A stretch of 63,635 nt of DNA from Pseudovibrio exalbescens DSM 16456 (GCF_000422785.1 NZ_AUGS01000020.1:1-63635), one strand, 5' to 3'; positions 33,640 to 43,503 are shown, numbered from the stretch's first letter. Numbers and translations are program-made. The notes: generated by a model not told the origin, from the sequence alone.

Positions 33640-35298
33640 ATGTACCGCTACGATGAGTTTGATCAGGAGTTTGTCAACGAACGCGTGGCCCAGTTCAAGG
33701 ATCAGGTGCGACGCCGGCTCTCCGGAGATCTGACAGAGGAGCAGTTCAAGCCTCTGCGTTTGATGAATGGGCTCTATTTGCAGCTTCACGCCTACATGCT
33801 GCGCGTTGCCATCCCTTATGGCACGCTCAATGCCCGCCAGATGCGCAAGCTGGCCCATATTGCTCGTAGTTACGACCGCGGGTATGGGCATTTCACCACG
33901 CGCCAGAATATCCAGTTCAATTGGCCAACACTGGCGGATACGCCGAAAATACTTGAAGAGCTGGCAGAGGTGCAGATGCATGCCATCCAGACCTCTGGCA
34001 ACTGCATAAGAAACGTGACATCAGACCAGTTCGCTGGTGCTGCGGATGATGAGTTCGCCGATCCTCGCGTTTATGCCGAAATTCTGCGGCAGTGGTCCTC
34101 TTTGCACCCTGAATTTTTGTTCTTGCCGCGCAAGTTCAAGATTGCCATCACGGGCGCGCCGCAGGACCGGGCAGCGGTGCAAGTGCACGATATTGGCTTG
34201 CAGCTGACCCAGAATGCTCAAGGTGAGGTTGGCTTTGTGGTCTTTGTTGGCGGCGGGCTGGGGCGCACGCCCATGGTTGGGCGCAAGGTGCGAGATTTCC
34301 TGCCGGAAAAGGATCTGCTGTCATACTGCGAAGCCATCTTGCGGGTCTATAATCGGTATGGTCGCCGCGACAACAAGTACAAGGCCCGGATCAAGATCTT
34401 GATGCATGAAACCGGCCTTGATGCCCTGAAGCAGGAGATCGAGACCGAGTTTGAAGCCGTCAAGCACACCTTCCTTGACTTGCCGCGCGAGGAGGTGGAG
34501 CGGATCAACGCCTATTTCGCGCCCCCCGCGTTTGAAACGTTGCCAGCTGTCAGCGAGAATTTCGAGGCTGAGAAACGCGCGACCCCGGTCTTTGCGGATT
34601 TCGTGCACCGCAATCTGAATGGCCACAAGGCCCCGGGGTATGCCAGTCTGACGATATCGTTGAAGCCTATCGGCGGCGCGCCAGGAGACGCTTCGGATGA
34701 ACAAATGGAGGTGATAGCGGATCTTGCCGAGCGCTTCGGACATGATGAGATCCGTGTCTCCCATGAGCAGAACCTTGTTTTGCCGCACGTGAAACTGGAT
34801 GATCTTCCGACGGTCTTCAAGATCTTGCAGGCAAATGGTCTTGCAACGCCAAACGCCGGTCTCGTGACCGACATGATCGCGTGCCCCGGGATGGATTATT
34901 GTGCGCTTGCCAATGCCCGGTCCATTCCCATTGCCCAGGAGATCTCACAGCGGTTTCACGACATAAAGCGTCAGCAAGATGTGGGGGACTTGAAGATCAA
35001 GATCTCTGGCTGCATCAATGCCTGCGGGCATCATCACGTTGGCCATATCGGCATTCTCGGTGTCGACCGCAAAGGCGAAGAATTCTATCAGATCACGCTG
35101 GGTGGATCGGCTGATCAGAACACGTCGATCGGCAAGATCATTGGACGTGGGTTCCCGGCAAACGAGATTGCTGACGCTGTGGAGACGGTTGTCGAGGCTT
35201 ACCTTCAGAACCGCGTGGGGCCGGAGGAAACCTTTATCGAAACCTATCGCAGAGTGGGGGATGCCCCTTTCAAGGAGGCTCTTTATGGCACTGTCTGA
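33640..35298 (+). CDS. cysI: Assimilatory sulfite (nitrite/sulfite) reductase hemoprotein
   Basis: The 552-residue protein has two ferredoxin-like half-domains and the siroheme/4Fe-4S ligand pattern C-x5-C (ACPGMDYCALANA, about residue 415) plus C-x3-C (GCINACGHHHVGHIG, about residue 458). It reduces sulfite to sulfide with six electrons. It has a clean SD (AAGGAG). No flavoprotein CysJ is present, so electrons probably come from ferredoxin. Nitrite reduction cannot be excluded from sequence alone, but the cysH neighbour favours sulfite. Its stop overlaps cysH by 14 bp. Confidence 0.9.
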   Translation: MYRYDEFDQEFVNERVAQFKDQVRRRLSGDLTEEQFKPLRLMNGLYLQLHAYMLRVAIPYGTLNARQMRKLAHIARSYDRGYGHFTTRQNIQFNWPTLADTPKILEELAEVQMHAIQTSGNCIRNVTSDQFAGAADDEFADPRVYAEILRQWSSLHPEFLFLPRKFKIAITGAPQDRAAVQVHDIGLQLTQNAQGEVGFVVFVGGGLGRTPMVGRKVRDFLPEKDLLSYCEAILRVYNRYGRRDNKYKARIKILMHETGLDALKQEIETEFEAVKHTFLDLPREEVERINAYFAPPAFETLPAVSENFEAEKRATPVFADFVHRNLNGHKAPGYASLTISLKPIGGAPGDASDEQMEVIADLAERFGHDEIRVSHEQNLVLPHVKLDDLPTVFKILQANGLATPNAGLVTDMIACPGMDYCALANARSIPIAQEISQRFHDIKRQQDVGDLKIKISGCINACGHHHVGHIGILGVDRKGEEFYQITLGGSADQNTSIGKIIGRGFPANEIADAVETVVEAYLQNRVGPEETFIETYRRVGDAPFKEALYGTV

Positions 35299-36043
35299 TG
35301 ACGTGGTCACCTTGAGTGAGGAGGACCTTTTGGCTGTTGAGGCGGCGAGCTATGATCGTCGGTTTGGTCGCCGCGGTGCCAAGGAGATCCTGCGTATTGC
35401 CATTCGCGACCTCTTCGAGGGTGAGATTGCTCTGGTCTCGAGTTTCGGCGCGGATTCTTCCGTGTTGCTGCATCTGGTTTCGCAGATTGATCGCAATACA
35501 CCGGTTGTGTTCGTCGATACTGGCAAGCTGTTTGGAGAGACGAAGCGCTATCGCGACGATCTGAGTGACCGGCTTGGCCTCACAGATGTGAGATCGGTAT
35601 CACCTGCTGCGGAAGATCTGGCCGTTCATGATCCAAAGGGCCACCTTTGGGTCAGTGACAACGACCAGTGCTGTCACATTCGCAAGGTCCTGCCCCTGCA
35701 GCGGGCGCTGGGCGTGTTCAGTGCATGGATTTCCGGGCGCAAGCGCCACCAATCTGCCACGCGCGCAAGCCTGCCGTTTTTTGAGGTGGATGAGGGACGG
35801 ATCAAGGTCAACCCACTGGCAGATTGGAGAGCCTCAGACATCCTTCAGTATGCCAGAGACCATGATTTGCCCCCGCACCCACTCGTCGCGGAAGGGTATC
35901 CGTCCATCGGCTGCATGCCGTGCACGGACAAGGTAGCTCCGGGTGAGGATCCGCGCGCGGGTCGCTGGCGGGGCATGGGCAAGGTGGAATGTGGCATTCA
36001 TCTGCCCAACCACGGCAAGCAAATTGATGGCAGCGGCATTTGA
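35285..36043 (+). CDS. cysH: Adenylylsulfate (APS) reductase, assimilatory
   Basis: The 252-residue protein has the PP-loop SSFGADSSVLLHLV and the catalytic Cys236 in VECGIHLPN. It also has the two cysteine pairs C129-C130 and C210-x2-C213 that bind a 4Fe-4S cluster. That cluster marks the APS-using branch rather than the PAPS-using enterobacterial one. It makes sulfite for CysI. The ATG at 35285 was chosen for the family-like start MALSDDVV and an upstream AAGGAGG. The longer frame to 35018 lies inside cysI and is rejected. Confidence 0.92.
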   Translation: MALSDDVVTLSEEDLLAVEAASYDRRFGRRGAKEILRIAIRDLFEGEIALVSSFGADSSVLLHLVSQIDRNTPVVFVDTGKLFGETKRYRDDLSDRLGLTDVRSVSPAAEDLAVHDPKGHLWVSDNDQCCHIRKVLPLQRALGVFSAWISGRKRHQSATRASLPFFEVDEGRIKVNPLADWRASDILQYARDHDLPPHPLVAEGYPSIGCMPCTDKVAPGEDPRAGRWRGMGKVECGIHLPNHGKQIDGSGI

Positions 36044-36050
36044 GGGTGAG

Positions 36051-36572
36051 ATGACATCAGAAGTGTACAAAGACGGCAAGATCCAGCCAGACGACTGGGT
36101 GGTTTTGAAGGAAGAGGATGCCTTTCCCTCTGAAGGCAAGTGGATCGTTCCGCTTGATCGTCTGGTGGAAAATGCGGCTGCCATGGCGCAAACAAAGGCC
36201 CGCATCGGGGCGCTTGTTCCTGCCGGGGGGGACGTCAGTCGTCTCGCGTCGCTCCTGGATCATTTGGATCTGGTGGCCATCGAGTTTCCCTCTTTCGCAG
36301 ATGGACGCGGTTTTTCCGCAGCCCGGCTCCTGGCGGAGCGCTATCAATTCAAACGCGAAATTCGAGCCGTCGGCCCCTTTATCCTTGACCAGATCGGGTT
36401 CATGCAGCGCTGTGGCATCAACGCATTTGCACTGGATAATCCCAAGCTGCGCAAGGATCTGGAAGCTGGAAATCTCAACACCATTGACGTGTATACCCAG
36501 CCCGTTGGAACCCGCTCCGAGGTGCCGGTGGGAACCCGGCCGTGGTTGCGCCGAGCCTCATCACAACCCTGA
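36051..36572 (+). CDS. DUF934 domain-containing protein
   Basis: The 173-residue protein carries the DUF934 features: LDHLDLVAIEFPSFADGRGF, SAARLLAERYQFKREIRAVG (start of the motif) and FMQRCGINAFAL. DUF934 genes consistently follow cysH in alpha-, beta- and gammaproteobacteria and are described as oxidoreductase-like sulfite-reduction accessories of unknown mechanism. It begins 7 bp after cysH at an ATG preceded by GAGGGTGAG. The C-terminal 15 residues (basic, with a repeated VGTR) look non-conserved. Confidence 0.87.
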   Translation: MTSEVYKDGKIQPDDWVVLKEEDAFPSEGKWIVPLDRLVENAAAMAQTKARIGALVPAGGDVSRLASLLDHLDLVAIEFPSFADGRGFSAARLLAERYQFKREIRAVGPFILDQIGFMQRCGINAFALDNPKLRKDLEAGNLNTIDVYTQPVGTRSEVPVGTRPWLRRASSQP

Positions 36573-36707
36573 GCCACCTATCAATTAGGCGAGGCCGGGG
36601 CCATTAATCGGTATACGCGCTATCCTCTACGTTGCTCTCCCTATTGGCTTCCTCTAAGGTTGAGGCCATGACCTAGGGTATTCGCGGCAATCGGGGAGGA
36701 TGCTGTG

Positions 36708-38183
36708 ATGACTTTCAAGACACGCGAAGGGGATACTCACCTGACCGCTTATGGTGCTTACGTGAATGGCACCATGTGTGCCGGATCATCCGGCGAGGTA
36801 TTGGAGGTGCTTTCCCCGTCTGATGGCAAGGCCTTTGCCACGATTCCGCGTTGTACCGGGGCGGATGTGGGCCGTGCGGTCAAGGTAGCGCGGCAAGCCT
36901 ATCAGGCGGACAGCTGGGCGGCGTTGACAGCCGCCGAGCGCGGGCGGATGCTCCTGAGGCTGGCGGATCTAATTCGCGACTATCATGAGGAGCTGGCAGC
37001 GCTGGAGGCGCGGGACACGGGAAAGCCGGTGTCTCAAGCTCGGGCTGATGCTGCGGCTGCGGCACGCTACTTCGAATTTTACGGTGGCGGCGCGGACAAG
37101 ATTGGCGGCGAAACCATACCGGCAGCCAACGGGTTCCTCGCTGTGACCCTGCGCGAACCGCATGGTGTTGTTGGCGCCGTTATTCCCTGGAATTACCCCC
37201 TTCAAATATTCTCGCGCGTTGCCGGCGCTGCTTTGGCAATGGGCAATGCATTGGTGATCAAACCCGCAGAACATGCCTGTCTTTCCGTATTGCGTCTGGC
37301 TGAATTGGCCACAGAGGCGGGTATCCCTGACGGCATATTGAATGTTGTGACGGGATTTGGCGATGAGGTCGGCGCAGCGTTGGCTCATCATCCGGGCATT
37401 GATTTCTTGACCTTCACAGGCTCTCCGCAGGTCGGAACCCTGATTCAGGCAGCGGCGGCACGCAACCATATCGGGTGTACGCTGGAGCTTGGCGGCAAGT
37501 CGCCTCAAATCTTGTTTGAGGACGCGGATCTGGATCAGGCTCTACCCGTGGTTCGGAATGCCATCATTCAAAACGGGGGACAGACCTGCTCGGCGGGCAG
37601 CCGTGTGCTGGTGCATCAGCCGATTTATGATGAGGTGGTTGAGCGATTGCGCAACAAGTTCCGCGCTCTTGTCACTGGACCGCATGACAAGGATCTGGAC
37701 ATCGGCCCGTTGATCAATGCAGCACAGGCCCGGCGGGTCTCCGCGTTTTGCGAGCGCGCGAAAAGCGAGGGCATTCCGCTGATTGCAGAAGGGTCGATCG
37801 CCCCTGATGCCCCGAAGGACGGATTTTATACCACTGCGAAAATTTACGGGCCTGTGCCGCCAAACAGTGCCTTGGCTCAGGAGGAGGTGTTCGGGCCTGT
37901 ACTTGCCGTCATTCCGTTCAGGGATGAAGCCGAGGCCGTTCATATTGCCAATGACACACCCTATGGGCTCGTTGCCGGTGTGTGGACCCGTGATGGTGCG
38001 CGGGGCCTCCGGGTGGCGCGCCAGATCCGTTCCGGTCAGGTCTTCATCAATGCCTACGGGGCTGGAGGGGGCGTGGAGCTTCCATTTGGCGGAGTAAAGA
38101 AGTCAGGTCATGGACGCGAAAAGGGGTTTGAGGCTCTGCGGGAGTTCTCGGTTCTCAAAACTCTGATCATCAATCACGGCTGA
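36708..38183 (+). CDS. Aldehyde dehydrogenase family protein
   Basis: The 491-residue NAD(P)-dependent enzyme has the cofactor region GAVIPWNYPLQIF, the general base Glu in LELGGKSPQ, the nucleophilic Cys in NGGQTCSAGSR and the C-terminal EEVFGPVLAV motif. It resembles the betaine- or aminoaldehyde-oxidising group. The ATG at 36708 has GGGGAGGA seven bases upstream; a GTG three bases earlier is possible. It is followed after 23 bp by an SDR gene, so the two probably oxidise successive alcohol and aldehyde intermediates. The substrate is unknown. Confidence 0.9.
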   Translation: MTFKTREGDTHLTAYGAYVNGTMCAGSSGEVLEVLSPSDGKAFATIPRCTGADVGRAVKVARQAYQADSWAALTAAERGRMLLRLADLIRDYHEELAALEARDTGKPVSQARADAAAAARYFEFYGGGADKIGGETIPAANGFLAVTLREPHGVVGAVIPWNYPLQIFSRVAGAALAMGNALVIKPAEHACLSVLRLAELATEAGIPDGILNVVTGFGDEVGAALAHHPGIDFLTFTGSPQVGTLIQAAAARNHIGCTLELGGKSPQILFEDADLDQALPVVRNAIIQNGGQTCSAGSRVLVHQPIYDEVVERLRNKFRALVTGPHDKDLDIGPLINAAQARRVSAFCERAKSEGIPLIAEGSIAPDAPKDGFYTTAKIYGPVPPNSALAQEEVFGPVLAVIPFRDEAEAVHIANDTPYGLVAGVWTRDGARGLRVARQIRSGQVFINAYGAGGGVELPFGGVKKSGHGREKGFEALREFSVLKTLIINHG

Positions 38184-38206
38184 CCAAAGATCGACTGGGA
38201 GGGGAA

Positions 38207-38959
38207 ATGTCACCACGCCTTGAGGGAAAGTGCGCCATCGTCACGGGGGCCGGGTCTGGTTTTGGTGAAGGGATCGCCAAGCGTTTCGCGGAAGAGGGCG
38301 CCAGTGTGGTGGTCGCTGATCTGAACAGCGAAGCTGCGCGGCGTGTGGCGGCTGAAATCGGCGAGAACGCTGTTGCTTTGGCTGCAGACGTTGCGTTGGA
38401 AAAGGACGTGGCAGCCATGATGGAAGCCGCGCTCGCGATTGGTGGAAAGCTCGATATTCTCGTCAACAACGCTGGCTATACGCACCGCAACCAATCGCTT
38501 CTGGAGGTTGACGAGGAGGCATTCGACAGGATCTTTCAGGTAAATGCTAAGGCGATCTATCTTGCGACGTTGCAAGCCGTGCCTCTTATGGCCAAAAATG
38601 GCGGCGGAAGCATCATCACGACGGCGTCCACGGCAGGATTGAGACCCCGTCCGGGCTTGACCTGGTACAATGCTTCCAAAGGTTGGGCGATCACGGCGAC
38701 CAAGTCCATGGCAGTGGAGTTGGCTCCCGACAACATTCGCGTCAATGCGCTATGTCCTGTGGCTGGCGAGACCGGCATGCTTGGCCTGTTCATGGGTGAA
38801 GACACGCCGGAAAAACGCGCGCAGTTCCGCAACTCCATACCGCTTGGTCGTCTTTCCACCCCACTGGATATTGCCAATGCGGCCTTGTGGTTGGCCTCGG
38901 ACGAAGCGGCGTTCATTACTGGTGTGGCACTGGAAGTGGACGGCGGGCGCTGCGTTTGA
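38207..38959 (+). CDS. SDR family oxidoreductase
   Basis: The 250-residue classical short-chain dehydrogenase has the nucleotide motif VTGAGSGFGEGIA, an acidic residue after strand 2 (VVADLNSE) favouring NAD(H), NNAG, a Ser-rich strand (TTASTAGL), the catalytic Tyr/Lys in TWYNASKGW and the C-terminal VALEVDGGRCV. It resembles 3-oxoacyl-ACP reductase/glucose dehydrogenase-like members, which have broad substrates. It is probably co-transcribed with the aldehyde dehydrogenase. Its stop is 11 bp from the convergent diguanylate cyclase stop. Confidence 0.9.
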   Translation: MSPRLEGKCAIVTGAGSGFGEGIAKRFAEEGASVVVADLNSEAARRVAAEIGENAVALAADVALEKDVAAMMEAALAIGGKLDILVNNAGYTHRNQSLLEVDEEAFDRIFQVNAKAIYLATLQAVPLMAKNGGGSIITTASTAGLRPRPGLTWYNASKGWAITATKSMAVELAPDNIRVNALCPVAGETGMLGLFMGEDTPEKRAQFRNSIPLGRLSTPLDIANAALWLASDEAAFITGVALEVDGGRCV

Positions 38960-38970
38960 GTGCAGGTGGG

Positions 38971-40269
38971 TCAGGCCGCGATGATGCGGTTGCGGCCAGA
39001 TTCTTTGGCCTCATACAGACACCTGTCTGCAGTGCGCAAGGCATCGGACAAGGTGGCATCTGCCCCCGATGACAAGCCTACACTGATGGTGGAGTTGAAG
39101 ACTTGCTCATCATGGCCGGGCAGCGTGATGGGCATGGAACTTCGCAGTTCACTCAGGAAGGCCCGGCAGGTCAACTCGTCAATATCGGGAAAGGCGACAC
39201 AAAACTCATCCCCACCGATGCGCACGGCCTTGGCGCCTTTTGGCAGAAAGTCGCGAATGCGGTCAGCAATCGCGATGATCAGCTTGTCGCCGGTCTCATG
39301 CCCAAACTGATCGTTGATCTGCTTGAACTTGTCGATATCAATCATGGCATAGCGCATGGACAGACCCTGCTGCGCCATCTCTTGATGCTGCTTGTCAATC
39401 TCGTCGTGCAAATAGCGGCGGTTGAACAGTCCGGTCATCGGATCCTTGTTCGCCAGTTCCTTGAGTTCGCGGATACGTTCAAGACTTTCCAGGTTCTGAG
39501 AGATCCGCAGGATCAATTCTTCCGGTGTGCAGCTTTTGGCAACAAAGTCACTCGCGCCGCACTTTAAGAACTTGGCGGTAAGTTCAGCACTTGGCGTTGC
39601 GGAAATCCCAACAATGGCCAGTTCGTCGAAATTACGGAACCTGCGTGCTCGTTTCAGGGCTTCAAATCCGCTTATATCCGGCAATCCGTGATCAAGGATC
39701 AACAGCTGGATCTGCGGGTTGGCCTCAAGCAACCTGAGACCCTCCTCCCCACAGTCGGCCGTATGAACCTGAAGGCAGTAACGTTCGAGCCTTTCCTTCA
39801 AGATGGCTCGCTGCGCCCGCGCATCATCAACAACAAGAACGTGGGTGCGCATGTTCTTCTCAATTCGCTGAACAAGCTCCACCAGATAACTGAGGCTTGC
39901 CGGCGAGTCCTTCAGAACGTAATCAACGATACCCTTTTGAAGAATGGTTGCCCGCGTCTGCTCGTCAAAGCGCGCTGAAAAGACAATGGTGGGCAAACCG
40001 GCCTGAATGGCCAGATCAACCACCTCGCCATCCTGTGCGTCCGGCAAGGTCAGGTCCACCAAGGCCAGAAAAGGTTCGAAATCCGACCGCGCCAACAGCT
40101 CCTGCGCCTCAGCCAGAGTGCCGGCCGTTGTGACATCAAACAAGCCGCACTTGTCCAGTTCCGACTGGATGATACGGGCAAAGAAGTGCGCGTCCTCTAC
40201 GAGCAAGATGGGCCGTTTGTGCGCCCCTTTCTTCGCGACCATCTGACTTTGCATTGATATATCCAACAT
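38971..40269 (-). CDS. Two-receiver diguanylate cyclase (REC-REC-GGDEF, PleD-like architecture)
   Basis: The 432-residue protein has two receiver domains (about residues 20-135 with LALVDLTLPDAQDG, and 142-260 with LLILDHGLPDISGF) and a GGDEF domain (MTGLFNRRYLHDEI...VRIGGDEFCVAFPDID). It should make cyclic di-GMP on phosphorylation, as PleD does. The residues before GGDEF (PKGA) do not form an inhibitory RxxD site. The start is uncertain among ATGs at 40269, 40254 and 40242; none has a strong SD. No kinase is adjacent, and its link with the rpf-like locus at 13-19 kb is open. Confidence 0.87.
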   Translation of the reverse strand: MLDISMQSQMVAKKGAHKRPILLVEDAHFFARIIQSELDKCGLFDVTTAGTLAEAQELLARSDFEPFLALVDLTLPDAQDGEVVDLAIQAGLPTIVFSARFDEQTRATILQKGIVDYVLKDSPASLSYLVELVQRIEKNMRTHVLVVDDARAQRAILKERLERYCLQVHTADCGEEGLRLLEANPQIQLLILDHGLPDISGFEALKRARRFRNFDELAIVGISATPSAELTAKFLKCGASDFVAKSCTPEELILRISQNLESLERIRELKELANKDPMTGLFNRRYLHDEIDKQHQEMAQQGLSMRYAMIDIDKFKQINDQFGHETGDKLIIAIADRIRDFLPKGAKAVRIGGDEFCVAFPDIDELTCRAFLSELRSSMPITLPGHDEQVFNSTISVGLSSGADATLSDALRTADRCLYEAKESGRNRIIAA

Positions 40270-40419
40270 AGCGGGAAAACGGCCCTAGAATCACATTGTG
40301 AAAATATTACCATCTTATTTAAAATTTCGATAAATTTTATCGAGGTGATGCATTCTGCATTATCAACGACTCGCCCGCCAGAGTAGAATGGGTGACGTAG
40401 CGGTTGCAGACTGCAAGGC

Positions 40420-40462
40420 AAAAAGAAACCTTCGTGAGTGTATTCAAATACTCACGAAGGTT
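40420..40462 (-). terminator. Strong Rho-independent terminator of the glutamine-synthetase-like gene
   Basis: A 13-bp perfect stem AACCTTCGTGAGT/ACTCACGAAGGTT (40427-40439 with 40450-40462) is followed on the minus strand by TTCTTTTTGCC. It lies 30 bp after the stop at 40494. Confidence 0.9.
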
Positions 40463-40493
40463 GTATAAAACTAAAGTTCTAGAATGAGAAAAA

Positions 40494-41894
40494 TTAAACG
40501 TTCATCAGCAAGTATTCCCGTTCCCACGGGCTGATGACTGACATGAATATTTCATGCTCTTCCAGTTTTATTGCTCGATAAGTCGAAACGAACTTCTCTC
40601 CAAAAACGCTGATGATGTCTTCGTTGTTTTCGAATGCCGCGACGGCATCAAGCAGAGAGCGCGGGATCGAACTGATCTGGTTCGAGCTGCTGTAGTCGCG
40701 AGGCGAGTCAGGCTCGATCTGTTTTTTGATGCCCAAGTATCCTGCCGCCATTGTAGCGGCAATCGCAAGGTAGGGGTTGGCATCAGAGCCGGGCAGTCGG
40801 TTCTCGATGCGCCGGGCTTCTGGAGAAGAGTTTGGTACCCGCAACCCGACCGTTCGGTTGTCTGCCCCCCAGAACAGGTTGCAAGGTGAAGTGCTGTTGC
40901 GGACAAACCGTCGATAAGAGTTGACGTAAGGTGCCACAATCGGTGTCAGTGCTGGCAAATAGGTTTGCAAGCCGCCTACGAAATGCCGGAATGTGTCGGT
41001 CATCTCGCCATCATCGTCGGAAAAGATGTTTCGTTGCGTGGCTCTGTCGATGATCGATTGATGAATGTGCATCGCCGATCCCGGCTGGCTCGACATGGGT
41101 TTTGCCATGAACGTGGCATACATGTCATGGCGCAACGCAGCCTCACGAAGCGTGCGCTTGAACAGGAAAACCTGATCTGCAAGCTCAAGTGGGTCACCGT
41201 GCCGCAGGTTGATTTCCATCTGCGCCGCGCCTTCCTCGTGAATCAGGGTGTCGATTTCCAGTCCCTGAGCCTCGGAGAGGTCATAAATGTCGTCGATCAG
41301 CTCGTCGAATTCGTTGAGGGCAGAGATGGAATAGCTCTGCCGGCCCACTTCGGGACGACCGGAACGGCCTATAGGGGGCTCCAGCGGGTAGTCGGGGTCC
41401 GTGTTGGGTTTCAGAAGATAGAACTCGACCTCCGGAGCCACGACGGCCGACCAGCCTTCATCCGAGTAAAGCTTCATGACATTCTTCAGCACGTTGCGGG
41501 GAGCCACATCATAGGCGCTTCCATCCTGAGTGCATGTGTCATGAATAATCTGCGCCGTTGGATCGGATTCCCACGGCACAATGGTCAGCGTTCGGTAGTC
41601 CGGAAAGAAAGCCAGATCTCCGTCTGTCGGATGATGCTGGAAACGGTGGTCATCTTCCGGGTAGTCGCCAGAAATGGTCTGCGCAAAAATGGAAGAGGGC
41701 ATGGTCAGGGTCGACCCGGCAAAGAACTTTTCGGTCGGCATCATCTTGCCCCGTGCAACGCCGGCAATGTCGGGCACAATGCATTCAATGTCTTGAATGT
41801 TACGCTCCCGCAGCCAGGTGCGGGCTGCCTCAATGTCCTTTACGCCGCGTATCGCAGCTTCCTCATGATCGTCGTTATGTGCCTGTTGGTCCAT
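40494..41894 (-). CDS. Glutamine synthetase family protein, gamma-glutamylputrescine synthetase-like
   Basis: The 466-residue protein has the glutamine-synthetase fold: an N-terminal beta-grasp region, VVAPEVEFYLL and EEGAAQMEINLRHGDPL metal/glutamate motifs, and the nucleotide region KPMSSQPGSAMHIHQSI. The RRFVRNSTSPCNLFWGADNR loop has the usual NRxxxxR-type residues (given in part). The adenylylation site of true GlnA is absent. Divergence from a polyamine transporter points to a PuuA-like enzyme that gamma-glutamylates imported putrescine for catabolism. The remaining puu genes are not in the window, so the substrate is inferred. Confidence 0.85.
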   Translation of the reverse strand: MDQQAHNDDHEEAAIRGVKDIEAARTWLRERNIQDIECIVPDIAGVARGKMMPTEKFFAGSTLTMPSSIFAQTISGDYPEDDHRFQHHPTDGDLAFFPDYRTLTIVPWESDPTAQIIHDTCTQDGSAYDVAPRNVLKNVMKLYSDEGWSAVVAPEVEFYLLKPNTDPDYPLEPPIGRSGRPEVGRQSYSISALNEFDELIDDIYDLSEAQGLEIDTLIHEEGAAQMEINLRHGDPLELADQVFLFKRTLREAALRHDMYATFMAKPMSSQPGSAMHIHQSIIDRATQRNIFSDDDGEMTDTFRHFVGGLQTYLPALTPIVAPYVNSYRRFVRNSTSPCNLFWGADNRTVGLRVPNSSPEARRIENRLPGSDANPYLAIAATMAAGYLGIKKQIEPDSPRDYSSSNQISSIPRSLLDAVAAFENNEDIISVFGEKFVSTYRAIKLEEHEIFMSVISPWEREYLLMNV

Positions 41895-42368
41895 GAGAGG
41901 GTCTCAAACCTGTGTTCGTCTACTATTCGTTCATACTTGAAAGAGGGGCGGCAGCAAAGATGGAACCCGTGTTTCCGGGGCGCATCTCGGTCTTGGCATC
42001 AAAAATCAGGGCAATATCGGCTCCGCTGAGAAAGAGGTAGGCAACTCACCCTCGCATAGCAGATGGCGGTACGCAATGGTGGCGGGCCGTGTCGTCTGGG
42101 CAGGGGAGGGCACGCCTTGAGACGGCTCTGTATTTCCATGAAAGGGAGGGGCAGATTCGGAGTAAATCCGTAAAGTTGGAATGAAACCCTGTCATATTCT
42201 CGAAGATGTGGTGTGAAATCGTTTCACATATATTCGTATTGGTCTGAAAAAGAAAAGAGATCGTGCGTCCGTTGATATTTTTCCCAAGTAAAGGTTGACG
42301 TTAAGAGCAATACCTTGAACTGTGGTTCCTGTTGAAACACACCGAAACCGAATAGGAGGTAGAACGAA
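41895..42368. other. Divergent intergenic region between the GS-like and polyamine transporter genes
   Basis: No gene is supported in these 474 bp. The AT-richer part 42180-42330 probably carries the transporter promoter, and 41900-41960 that of the GS-like gene. The sequence TAGGAGGT before 42369 is the ribosome site of the first PotF-like gene. No operator was recognised. Confidence 0.45.
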
Positions 42369-43457
42369 TTGAAAAACATACTGGCGATGGCCGCATCCGC
42401 TGTGGTGATGACAACCACGATGGTGCACGCACAGGAGCGAACCGTCTATGTTTACAATTGGTCCGACTACATCGACGAACAAATTCTCGAAGACTTTACG
42501 GAAGAAACCGGCATCAACGTTGTTTATGACGTCTTTGACTCCAACGAACTGCTGGAAACCAAACTCCTGACAGGCGGTAGCGGTTATGATGTTGTCGTGC
42601 CGACAGCGTCTTTCATGGCTCGCCAGATCGACGCCGGCGTTTTTGCCAAGCTCGACAAGTCAAAACTCCCCAACGCGCAATACCTTTGGGACGTGGTGCT
42701 GGATCGCACGGAGCGCTACGATCCCGGCAATGCTTATTCCATCAACTACATGTGGGGCACGACCGGCTTTGGTATGAACAAGGCCAAGATTGCGCAGGTC
42801 ATGGATGAGGCGCCCCTCAACAGTTGGGACTTGCTGTTCAAGCCGGAAAATCTGGAAAAGGTTTCCAAGTGCGGCGTTTATGTTCTCAATGCGCCCGCGG
42901 AAATGTTCCCGGCGGCCTTGAATTATCTCGGGTACGAGGCGGATTCCAAGGATCCGGAGCAACTTGAGGAAGCAGGCGCGCTGCTTGAAAAGATGCGTCC
43001 TCACGTCCGTAAGTTCCATTCCTCCGAATACATCAACGCGCTGGCCAATGGTGACATCTGTCTGGCAGTTGGTTGGTCTGGTGATATTCTGCAAGCCCGT
43101 GATCGGGCCGCGGAAGCCGATAATGGTGTGACGGTTGATTATGTGGTGCCCAAGGAAGGCTCCATGATGTGGTTCGACCAGATGGCAATTCCGGCAGATG
43201 CACCACACATGGATGAGGCCCATGCCTTCCTGAACTACATCATGAAACCCGAGGTTATGGCCAAGGCATCCAACTATATTTACTACGCCAACGGTGTTGA
43301 AGCGTCGAAAGAATTCCTTCTGGATGAGGTGAAGAACGACCCGGCGATCTATCCAGATCAGGAGACCATCGAAAACCTGTATACAACTACGGCATATCCG
43401 CCAAAAGTGCAGCGTTTGGTCACTCGCCTATGGACACAGGTCACCACTGGGCAGTAA
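42369..43457 (+). CDS. potF: Polyamine ABC transporter binding protein (PotF-like), copy 1
   Basis: The 362-residue periplasmic protein has a signal peptide (MKNILAMAASAVVMTTTMVHA, start MKNILA, end MVHAQE). It carries the PotF/PotD marks VYVYNWSDYIDEQILEDF, YDVVVPTASFMARQI, SINYMWGTTGFGMN and WFDQMAIPADAPH. It binds putrescine or spermidine. It starts at TTG with AGGAGG nine bases upstream; the next ATG would cut into the signal peptide. The closely related copy 2 follows after 219 bp. Confidence 0.9.
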   Translation: MKNILAMAASAVVMTTTMVHAQERTVYVYNWSDYIDEQILEDFTEETGINVVYDVFDSNELLETKLLTGGSGYDVVVPTASFMARQIDAGVFAKLDKSKLPNAQYLWDVVLDRTERYDPGNAYSINYMWGTTGFGMNKAKIAQVMDEAPLNSWDLLFKPENLEKVSKCGVYVLNAPAEMFPAALNYLGYEADSKDPEQLEEAGALLEKMRPHVRKFHSSEYINALANGDICLAVGWSGDILQARDRAAEADNGVTVDYVVPKEGSMMWFDQMAIPADAPHMDEAHAFLNYIMKPEVMAKASNYIYYANGVEASKEFLLDEVKNDPAIYPDQETIENLYTTTAYPPKVQRLVTRLWTQVTTGQ

Positions 43458-43466
43458 GGCAAGCCG

Positions 43467-43503
43467 TCGGCCCGCACCGGATTCGGTAGGCGGGCCGATT
43501 TCG
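43467..43503 (+). terminator. Hairpin after PotF-like copy 1
   Basis: A 9-bp perfect stem TCGGCCCGC/GCGGGCCGA (43467-43475 with 43490-43498) is followed by TTTCGTCTC. It may end some transcripts and protect the binding-protein mRNA while allowing read-through to copy 2. Confidence 0.6.

Noticed and set aside
38971-40269. Direct assignment as PleD
   Set aside because: The domain order matches, but no divK lies beside it and the inhibitory site is absent, so only the architecture is claimed.
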